A DNA stretch of 64,000 nucleotides from Flagellimonas aurea (GTDB lineage: Bacteria > Bacteroidota > Bacteroidia > Flavobacteriales > Flavobacteriaceae): positions 124,001 through 188,000 of the forward strand of contig NZ_JAFLNL010000009.1 in NCBI RefSeq assembly GCF_017313785.1. The letters run 5' to 3'. Positions within the stretch are counted from its first letter, which is position 1, and each line of letters begins with the position of its first letter. This document shows positions 45,409 to 51,598 of the stretch, one piece after another. Made by a program: the position numbers and the translations under genes. The notes under the pieces are model-generated. The model did not search any database, was not told where the DNA came from, and saw nothing but the letters and a program-made list of their open reading frames with translations.

Positions 45409-47574
45409 TTAATTGAAATTTAGATTGTATAATAGTTTTAGGTAATATGATCTTCCATTGCCGAACAAACGGCTTGGAGCGCCTCCACTTCCGTGGGCTC
45501 CCGTGGGGGTGTCCGAGGCATTCACTCGAACAATGTCGAAGATGTTCCGTGCGCCCAGGGTAAGGCTTAAGTTTTTGGTAATATGGGTCCGTGCTGAGGC
45601 ATCCATCCATGTGAAATCATCGGTTTGGCCCACTTCGGTACCATCCGAGCCGCTTTGTACAATCTGGGTTCTTCCCGTGTACTTGAGTTGTGCGGACAGG
45701 GTGGTGTTGATTGATGGAACCGTATAGCTCAAGGCTGATTGTAGATTGAAACTCCACAGGTAATCGCTGTTGTCTTCCGTAGATTCGTCCACCGTGGTGG
45801 AAGCACCCAGATACGTCATCCCCAAAGAGGCCTGCCAACGGTTCATGGTTAGGGAATTCTCTAAAGAGAAGCCTAATATTCTGGAACGGTCCACATTATC
45901 AAAAGTGAACAGGTTACGGTCCTGCTCGTCCACATCAATAACTGAGGCTATTTTTCCGTCAATATCAAAATAGTAGGATTTTAGGGCGGTTTTGAGCATA
46001 CTTGTGTCGGACAGCCTAAATTTTTCTTCTACGTTCAAGAAAAGTGAAATACCATCTTCGGGCTCTAGTTCGGGATTCCCCTGAACATTGTGGTTGGAGT
46101 CCACAAAGTAGAAAAAGAGCTCCTCAAAATTGGGTGCCCTAAAGGCGGAACCGAACACAGCTTTTATTTTGAAGGTGTTGCTGATGTCGTAGGTAGAGGA
46201 GAGGGACCAAATCAATTTGTTGCCGAATTGGGAGTTGTTGGTGAATCGGGCTCCTGGGAAGATGGAAAATCTGTTGGTTAAGTTAAAATCCGCCACCCCA
46301 AAGAAATCGTAGTTTTCCAACGTGTTTTCCACCACATCGCTGGAATATGCGCCCGTGGCAATGGCATCAAAACCTGTTTGATGGTTAAACTCATACCCCA
46401 GTTGCAGATTTAAGAAATCCGATTTGGGGACCATATTGCTCACAAAGCCCTTGGAGTACCATATTTCACTGGATTGACTTAAATCGTCGGCGATAACGGA
46501 TTCGATTCCCTGCTCGAGGATATTGTATACATATTGTTTGTAATAGCGCTTTTGGGTTTGATGGGACACGGACAGGTTGTAGACCGTTGACCCTTTGATG
46601 GGACCTGTAACATTAAGGTTGTTCATGAGGCGCTCCGTGTCAAAATTTTCATCCAAGGCGGTGGGCCTTACCATCCCCGTGTTACTGTCCAGCCTACCGT
46701 TTATATAATGGTTGTACACTGGAACGGATTCATCGTAGTATTGGATCTTGTAAAAGATGTTGTGTTTGCCCAGCGATGTATTCAGGTTGCCATAAGCCGT
46801 CAATTGCTCCTTGGGATTCCACTCCATCCCGCGGAGACTATCGTTTACCACCGCATTATCCTGAATGTTCACATAGTTTTTTCCGCGGTAACCATTAAAA
46901 AAACCAGCATTGTCGTTTCGGGAACCCCCGATGGCAATACTGGTCTTATCACTCAATTGATGGCTAAGTTTTACGTTTTGGATATGTCGGCCTTCATCAA
47001 AAAGGGCATATTCGCTGCCTACGGTCTCTTCTTGTACGGATAACTGCAATTGCCATTTGTGGTTATTGTTCAATCCGCGTTTGCTCACAATATTGATAAC
47101 GCCTGCCACGGCATTGTCTCCGTAAAGCACCCCCATGGATCCTTCCACGATTTCTATCCGTTCCACATCCTCCAAATTGATCTGGGTAATGTCGATGTTG
47201 TTCCCCATACCATTGTCGCTGGCCATGGGAATACCATCGATGAGCACTTTTACATACTGTCCGTCCAATCCGAACATACTAATGGTGGAACGGCCCGTGG
47301 AGGGGTCCGGCGTAACGGTAATATTGAGATTATAGTTAAGAATGTCGGCCAAATTGTTTCCAGCTACCTTGGCAATGTCCTTTTGATCTAGAACGCCCAC
47401 AGCGAACAATTTTTTGCTCAGCGACATTACTTTGCTCTCGCCTGTCAATACCACTTCGTCCAATTGTTGCATGGACAATGAGTCTTTTTGAGTGGTTTTT
47501 GATTCTTGCGCAAGTCCGAACAAGGAGAAAAGTAAGGTTAAAAATGGGAGATTGATATTTTTATTTAGACTCAT
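45409..47574 (-). CDS. TonB-dependent receptor, HmuR-like (haem uptake)
   Basis: 721 aa from the ATG at 47574, giving the signal MSLNKNINLPFLTLLFSLFGLAQ. The TonB box is near QQLDEVVLTGESKVMSLSKKLF; the plug covers about 50-170 (VAGNNLADILNYNLNITVTPDPSTGRSTISMFGLDGQYVKVLIDGIPMAS, VERIEIVEGSMGVLYGDNAVAGVINIVSKRG). The rest is barrel, ending in NLNFN-type aromatic. It precedes the HmuY-like gene, the pair known as HmuRY, and so imports haem or a haem-like compound. The promoter region holds an inverted repeat (47612-47628). Confidence 0.9.
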   Translation of the reverse strand: MSLNKNINLPFLTLLFSLFGLAQESKTTQKDSLSMQQLDEVVLTGESKVMSLSKKLFAVGVLDQKDIAKVAGNNLADILNYNLNITVTPDPSTGRSTISMFGLDGQYVKVLIDGIPMASDNGMGNNIDITQINLEDVERIEIVEGSMGVLYGDNAVAGVINIVSKRGLNNNHKWQLQLSVQEETVGSEYALFDEGRHIQNVKLSHQLSDKTSIAIGGSRNDNAGFFNGYRGKNYVNIQDNAVVNDSLRGMEWNPKEQLTAYGNLNTSLGKHNIFYKIQYYDESVPVYNHYINGRLDSNTGMVRPTALDENFDTERLMNNLNVTGPIKGSTVYNLSVSHQTQKRYYKQYVYNILEQGIESVIADDLSQSSEIWYSKGFVSNMVPKSDFLNLQLGYEFNHQTGFDAIATGAYSSDVVENTLENYDFFGVADFNLTNRFSIFPGARFTNNSQFGNKLIWSLSSTYDISNTFKIKAVFGSAFRAPNFEELFFYFVDSNHNVQGNPELEPEDGISLFLNVEEKFRLSDTSMLKTALKSYYFDIDGKIASVIDVDEQDRNLFTFDNVDRSRILGFSLENSLTMNRWQASLGMTYLGASTTVDESTEDNSDYLWSFNLQSALSYTVPSINTTLSAQLKYTGRTQIVQSGSDGTEVGQTDDFTWMDASARTHITKNLSLTLGARNIFDIVRVNASDTPTGAHGSGGAPSRLFGNGRSYYLKLLYNLNFN

Positions 47575-47593
47575 TCTAATTAATTTATGAGGG

Positions 47594-47601
47594 CAAATAT
47601 A
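47594..47601 (-). promoter_or_regulatory. -7 promoter element of the TonB receptor gene
   Basis: The minus strand reads TATATTTG, an exact TAnnTTTG match, about 20 bases upstream of the receptor ATG. The inverted repeat 47612-47628 lies directly upstream of it. Confidence 0.55.
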
Positions 47602-47611
47602 TATTTTATTT

Positions 47612-47628
47612 TTATTTAATCTAAATAA
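47612..47628. promoter_or_regulatory. Shared divergent operator, TTATTTA ATC TAAATAA
   Basis: A perfect 7-base inverted repeat with a 3-base spacer lies between the two divergent haem-locus promoters: 11 bases upstream of the receptor -7 element and 7 bases upstream of the plus-strand TATTTTTG. A single repressor bound here could control both transcripts. The sequence is AT-rich and not assignable to Fur, DtxR or another family by eye. Confidence 0.5.
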
Positions 47629-47634
47629 GTTTAT

Positions 47635-47642
47635 TATTTTTG
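47635..47642 (+). promoter_or_regulatory. -7 promoter element of the DUF6607 gene
   Basis: TATTTTTG matches TAnnTTTG exactly and lies 37 bases before the ATG at 47680. Confidence 0.45.
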
Positions 47643-47679
47643 ACCAGAACATTTTTAAAACAATCTAACACGAACCGAT

Positions 47680-48603
47680 ATGAAGAATTTTATGGTACCC
47701 TTGCTGGTTGTGGGTTTAACAACCATTGGCGCAACCGCGCAAGAAAAAAAAGAGCTGGACCGCGAAGCTATTTTGGACATGTGCGGCTGCTACGAAGTCA
47801 GTTTTAAGTACACGGAAACCTTTGCGCCCGAGATTGATTACGAGAAACATTTGGACTATACTTCCAGTGCTCTGGAACTGGCCCTGCCCATAGAAGAGGG
47901 AGACGATAAAATTTCCTTGCAGCACTTGTTGGTGCTCAACGATACTATGGTAATCAAACACTGGAGACAGGATTGGTTGTATGAAAACCAGAAGATTTTC
48001 CATTATGATAAGGACAATAATTGGGTGTTCAGTGAGCTTCCTGCAGAGGAGGTAAAGGGACAATGGACACAAAAAGTATATCAAGTGGACGATAGTCCCA
48101 GATATGCAGGTTCCTCTACCTGGGTCCATTTTGATGGAAAGCATTATTGGGAAAACCAAAGTGATTCTCCACTACCGCGTAGGGAATATTCCAAAAGAAG
48201 CGATTACAACGTGATGAGCCGTGGAAACAGGCAGGAAATCACGACTACAGGATGGGTGCACGAACAGGACAATGACAAAATTATCCGTAAAGATGGTAAG
48301 GAAGATGTTTTGTTGGCACAAGAGAAAGGATACAATACCTATGTTAAGGTAGCCGATGAGCGCTGCAAAGCTGCCAAGGATTGGTGGAAGAAGAACAAGG
48401 ATTTTTGGGCCACTGCCCGTGATGCTTGGGATGAAGTATATGAAAGGGAAGGGGATTTGACCTTGTTGAAACAGGTCGATGGTCAACCGTTGTTCATGCA
48501 CTTTTACGGTCTGGAGAAAGAAAACGCGGATAAAGCTGAGATTTTGGAGACCATCAACAAGTTTATAGCGGACAAAAACACAAAGCATGTTGAAGGGCAG
48601 TAG
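47680..48603 (+). CDS. DUF6607 secreted protein of the haem locus
   Basis: 307 aa. Signal peptide MKNFMVPLLVVGLTTIGATAQ. The mature part starts REAILDMCGCYEVSFKYTETFAPE, matching my memory of the DUF6607 family, with conserved CGCYEV, IKHWRQDWLYE, YAGSSTWVHFDGKHYWEN, and CKAAKDWWKKNKDFW. It is rich in Trp, Tyr and His, and has Cys pairs, which would suit ligand binding, but no function has been shown to my knowledge. It overlaps the next gene by 17 bases and diverges from the receptor operon, implying a shared role. Confidence 0.87.
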   Translation: MKNFMVPLLVVGLTTIGATAQEKKELDREAILDMCGCYEVSFKYTETFAPEIDYEKHLDYTSSALELALPIEEGDDKISLQHLLVLNDTMVIKHWRQDWLYENQKIFHYDKDNNWVFSELPAEEVKGQWTQKVYQVDDSPRYAGSSTWVHFDGKHYWENQSDSPLPRREYSKRSDYNVMSRGNRQEITTTGWVHEQDNDKIIRKDGKEDVLLAQEKGYNTYVKVADERCKAAKDWWKKNKDFWATARDAWDEVYEREGDLTLLKQVDGQPLFMHFYGLEKENADKAEILETINKFIADKNTKHVEGQ

Positions 48604-49141
48604 ATTTCACTTTTTTAGTGGTTTGATTATAGCTTCCACCTTGCTGCTCTTTAGTTTTAGGGCGGACAAGATATCGGACAGGCTGCAGGAAAAAATCAAT
48701 ACCGCTATTCAGGGGACGTATGAAGTCGATGAATTCTCCATGGACCTGATGAATGTCTCTGACAATTTGAACGGAAAAACTCCTTCAGAATTGGGAGGGG
48801 AAAATTTGTTCAGGATTACTGCTGGGGAGAAAAAATTGGGATATGTGTATGTGGGGGTTGCCCCTAGTTTAAAGAAAACGTTCGACTATGTGGTTTTGCT
48901 CAATCCCGACCTAAGCGTGAAAAAATCCAAAATATTGATTTACCGAGAAGATCATGGCCGCCAGGTGGGAAGCCAGCGTTGGTTGAAACAGTTTATCGGA
49001 AGAAAATCGGGGGAGAAACTGGTGTATGGTAAAGATATCGATGGGATTTCGGGTGCCACGGTCTCTGCAAAATCCATGACCCTAGCGGTAAACAACGTAT
49101 TGGAAAGCCTTCAAATTCTAAAGAACAACAACTTTTTTTAA
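48587..49141 (+). CDS. FMN-binding domain protein, predicted covalent flavin carrier
   Basis: 184 aa. One N-terminal membrane helix (about 8-24), then an FMN-binding domain with the flavinylation motif DGISGATVS at residues 152-160; T158 would carry FMN through a phosphoester bond if the strain has ApbE. Similar domains in NqrC and RnfG act in electron transfer outside the cytoplasm. It overlaps the DUF6607 gene by 17 bases, so translational coupling is likely. The role may be reductive chemistry on haem or iron in the periplasm; this is inference. Confidence 0.87.
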   Translation: MLKGSRFHFFSGLIIASTLLLFSFRADKISDRLQEKINTAIQGTYEVDEFSMDLMNVSDNLNGKTPSELGGENLFRITAGEKKLGYVYVGVAPSLKKTFDYVVLLNPDLSVKKSKILIYREDHGRQVGSQRWLKQFIGRKSGEKLVYGKDIDGISGATVSAKSMTLAVNNVLESLQILKNNNFF

Positions 49142-49169
49142 GCAAGTGTTTCGATTCAATTAGTGCAGA

Positions 49170-49199
49170 AAAGGCCATTCTTTATAGGATGGCTTTTTC
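49170..49199 (+). terminator. Terminator after the FMN-binding gene
   Basis: AAAGGCCAT pairs with ATGGCTTTT around a CTTTATAGG loop and is followed by a T-rich tract (TTTTTCG-TTTTTT). Confidence 0.7.
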
Positions 49200-49214
49200 G
49201 TTTTTTGGTAGTGG

Positions 49215-49940
49215 CTAAAGCTGTTCGGCCAAATACATATAAAACGTACCCGATAGGATGGCCAGACCAAAGCTTAATAGTGTACCAATAAGTACGTACT
49301 CGGTCAATTTTCTGTTCTTGCCCTTGTTGAGGTCACCAAAACGGAACACGGATTTGGCTGCGATCAATAGACCGATGGCAGCCCATTGCTGCATCAAAAT
49401 AAAACCAAACACAAAGAGCCTTTCCAGCATCCCGATATAGGTTCCTGCATTTTTTAGCGAGCCTCCTTCCTCGGATACATCGTTCTTCGCAATTTCATCA
49501 ATGTACGGAGCCAACAACATTCGCATTATAATACCTGATACGTAGGTGACGAACACCAAAAAAGTAATCAGTAGTAGGGTGTTTTCTGTCAACAAATTGC
49601 TGAAATCCAGCGGGAACGGTTCTATCCAATACAGCACCGCACCAAGGACCAAAAGATGCAATACTTGATCTAAGACGAATAGCCAGCGATAATTTTTTGC
49701 GTTGGTCAGGGATAATTTGCCCAAGTCGATAAGGAAGTGAGTCACTACAATAACCAAAATTGGTAGAATGTGTTGAAATTGTAGGATAATCAATAGAGCC
49801 AGTAGATGCACCCCAATATGAAAATAGAGGTATTTGGACCGTCCCTTTTTCTCCAATTTATCCTCTACCCAATGTGCTGGTTGGAGTACAAAGTCTCCAA
49901 TAAAGTGGGCAAGTATAAGTTTTAGGGCCAAAATCATCAT
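49215..49940 (-). CDS. DUF3307 membrane protein
   Basis: 241 aa. It begins with KLILAHFIGDFVLQPAHWVEDK, the typical DUF3307 start, followed by several hydrophobic helices (about 40-60, 85-105, 115-140, 175-200, 215-235). The family is uncharacterised but frequently paired with SatD. Its start overlaps the SatD gene end by four bases, so the two are a unit. Confidence 0.9.
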   Translation of the reverse strand: MMILALKLILAHFIGDFVLQPAHWVEDKLEKKGRSKYLYFHIGVHLLALLIILQFQHILPILVIVVTHFLIDLGKLSLTNAKNYRWLFVLDQVLHLLVLGAVLYWIEPFPLDFSNLLTENTLLLITFLVFVTYVSGIIMRMLLAPYIDEIAKNDVSEEGGSLKNAGTYIGMLERLFVFGFILMQQWAAIGLLIAAKSVFRFGDLNKGKNRKLTEYVLIGTLLSFGLAILSGTFYMYLAEQL

Positions 49941-50536
49941 AATTGGGCGAGTTGTGCTTTGTAAAAATGAATCATTTTTTTGACTTCATCAAATCCAGCC
50001 TTGTTCAATTCTTCGCTAATGTTCCCTTGTGATTTGTTGAGTAGCGATGCCAGTTCTTTTTGATTCATTTCTGGGTTGTCCATGGTACATTGCACAGTTC
50101 TGGAGATTGCCGGTGTCCAATCGTCCATGGTCAAGAGGGCCAATTCCAGTAATAGATTGATAAGCTCATCAAATTTCTCGTTGGGGGTTTTAATGCCCAG
50201 ATTCTGTTTTTTGAGGTTTTCAAAACATTCACCGGAGTTTATAAATGCGGGACCATTGGATTCTGTGATTTTTGGTGAATCATAATTTTTTTCGCCCAAT
50301 CCAATGGATATCCTAACATCCAATTGGCGAATTTGTTTGATGCACGCTTTTATGTAGATAGCAGCTTCCAGCGCATTTTCTGGTGTGCACTGCAGTTGAA
50401 AACTGTCACCACGATAAATTTCCCAATCCTTTGGTTCCTTACCGTATTTGGAAAGTGAACTCTTTAAAAGAGGAAGCCATTTATTGGCCTTGTGTTCCGA
50501 GGAGTTTTTAATGTCCCCTGTGAGTATCGCTATCAT
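49937..50536 (-). CDS. SatD-family protein with C-terminal winged helix
   Basis: 199 aa. The SatD core covers about 1-115 (MIAILTGDIKNSSEHK, WEIYRGDSFQLQC, LDVRISIGLGEKN), followed by a helix-turn-helix at about 150-180 (MNQKELASLLNKSQGNISEELNKAGF). SatD was named in a Streptococcus acid-stress operon; its biochemistry is not settled. The extra winged helix suggests that it binds DNA, most simply the tandem inverted repeats directly upstream of its own gene. Start at 50536, ATG. Confidence 0.88.
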   Translation of the reverse strand: MIAILTGDIKNSSEHKANKWLPLLKSSLSKYGKEPKDWEIYRGDSFQLQCTPENALEAAIYIKACIKQIRQLDVRISIGLGEKNYDSPKITESNGPAFINSGECFENLKKQNLGIKTPNEKFDELINLLLELALLTMDDWTPAISRTVQCTMDNPEMNQKELASLLNKSQGNISEELNKAGFDEVKKMIHFYKAQLAQL

Positions 50537-50549
50537 GATAATTATAAAA

Positions 50550-50567
50550 ATCTGCTTATCAGTAGAT
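50550..50567. promoter_or_regulatory. Degenerate third operator half-pair near satD start
   Basis: ATCTGC and GTAGAT are separated by TTATCA and match the tandem operators with one mismatch. It lies about 14 bases before the SatD ATG. Confidence 0.35.
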
Positions 50568-50570
50568 ATT

Positions 50571-50626
50571 CAAATATATCTGTAAAATAGCAGATAAACA
50601 AATATATCTGTAAAATAGCAGATAAA
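50571..50626 (-). promoter_or_regulatory. Two perfect 28-base tandem copies carrying promoter and operator
   Basis: The unit at 50571-50598 is repeated exactly at 50599-50626. Each contains TATCTGTAAAATAGCAGATA, an inverted repeat of TATCTG with an 8-base spacer (50577-50596 and 50605-50624). On the minus strand each unit also carries TATATTTG, an exact -7 promoter motif (50571-50578 and 50599-50606). Thus both the promoter and the operator of the SatD gene are present twice in tandem. Confidence 0.7.
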
Positions 50627-50640
50627 TTTTAAGTACATAT

Positions 50641-50675
50641 AAAAAAGAAACCGCGACCATGGCTGGCGCGGCTTC
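50641..50675 (-). terminator. Terminator after the Spy-like gene
   Basis: On the minus strand AAGCCGCG pairs with CGCGGTTT around a short CCAGCCATGGT loop and is followed by CTTTTTT. It lies 22 bases past the stop of the Spy-like gene. Confidence 0.85.
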
Positions 50676-50696
50676 TTAAATCAACAAAAAACACTA

Positions 50697-51119
50697 TCAT
50701 CTTCTCCTTCTTTCCTGCATTTTTTTCTTGCCATGCATTTTTTTGCGATTGGAGAACTTTTTCCAAGTCTCATACTGTTCTGTGTCCAGTATTGTTCTCA
50801 TTTTTTCCTGCATTGCGATTTGACGGTCCAAACGTGCGTTTTGCATTTCAAATCTTTCTTCGGGAGTGGTTTTTTCCCATTCACCACTCTCTCTTGCCGC
50901 TTTCACCTCTGCCCATTTTTCTTTTCCAAACTGGGCCTTTTCCAAATTGATTTTGTATATCTGATTTTGTTGATCCTCGGTTAGGTCCAATGCCAAGGTC
51001 ATATGCTTTGTCTGCAATGTGGCCATTTGTTCCGCGGTCATGTCCATTTTGTGACCTTTTCGCATTTTGGGACCATCATGTCTTTGGGCGGCCATGCTTA
51101 CTGTTGTTGGCATAACCAA
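50697..51119 (-). CDS. Spy/CpxP-like LTXXQ protein, signal region possibly frameshifted
   Basis: About 140 aa, with LALDLTEDQQNQIYKINLEKAQ, then TPEERFEMQNARLDRQIAMQEKMRTIL and YETWKKF, the LTxxQ-type helical repeats of Spy/CpxP periplasmic chaperones and metal sensors. The mature part follows PTTVSMAAQ, which looks like the end of a signal peptide, but no good start lies upstream in frame. In another frame ATG-SKEQIIKKLNNLKQF precedes directly; adding one T to the CAATTTTATT run near 51127 joins them into a plausible signal peptide. It may be a sequencing error or a true frameshift. Confidence 0.75.
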   Translation of the reverse strand: MVMPTTVSMAAQRHDGPKMRKGHKMDMTAEQMATLQTKHMTLALDLTEDQQNQIYKINLEKAQFGKEKWAEVKAARESGEWEKTTPEERFEMQNARLDRQIAMQEKMRTILDTEQYETWKKFSNRKKMHGKKKMQERRRR

Positions 51120-51245
51120 TAAAATTGCTTCAAATTGTTCAATTTTTTAATGATTTGTTCCTTGGACATCTGCTTGATCCAAAAGGTTTAATCATCAATA
51201 GATAGTTTGTGAAGCTTTTAACAGTAAAAAAGTGTGTTGTGAAAA

Positions 51246-51440
51246 TTACTTGAGCTCTTCCTCGGGGGTTGTTTTTTCAGAATCATCGGAATACTCATCT
51301 TCATCCTCAAAATGAGTTTCAACGTAAGTTTTGGAATTTAAATCATCTTTAAATTTATCGTGTTCCTCTATCAAATAGTAGGAAGTAGAAGCTGCCACGA
51401 AACAGTAAAAGTAGATTAAGCTTTTTGTCTTGTAGTTCAT
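51246..51440 (-). CDS. Small acidic membrane-anchored protein, unknown
   Basis: 64 aa. One N-terminal hydrophobic helix (about 6-24: SLIYFYCFVAASTSYYLI), then a strongly acidic tail (EDEDEYSDDSEKTTPEEELK). The ATG and stop are clean, and the gap position between two gene ends fits a gene. I do not recognise a family. Composition is unlike a random reading frame. Confidence 0.45.
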   Translation of the reverse strand: MNYKTKSLIYFYCFVAASTSYYLIEEHDKFKDDLNSKTYVETHFEDEDEYSDDSEKTTPEEELK

Positions 51441-51529
51441 GAATGTGAGATTTGGATTACTAAAGTAGTGAAAACAACTGGCAATCTCACGTATATGTTG
51501 TGAAAGGACTTCTAAGGGATGCGTACTTA

Positions 51530-51575
51530 AAAAAAAGCAAGGTGTGATCGATGAACGGTAACGATCACACCTTGC
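51530..51575 (-). terminator. Terminator after the zinc metalloprotease gene
   Basis: A 14-base stem, perfect (GCAAGGTGTGATCG at 51537-51550 and its complement 51562-51575), with an 11-base loop, followed on the minus strand by a T run. It lies about 24 bases past the metalloprotease stop. Confidence 0.9.
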
Positions 51576-51598
51576 AGGTACTTTTTGTTTAAAAATGC

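Noticed and set aside
45404..45610. N-terminal extension of the HmuY-like protein
   Set aside because: Overlaps the receptor gene and lacks a signal; the ATG at 45403 gives a perfect lipoprotein signal.
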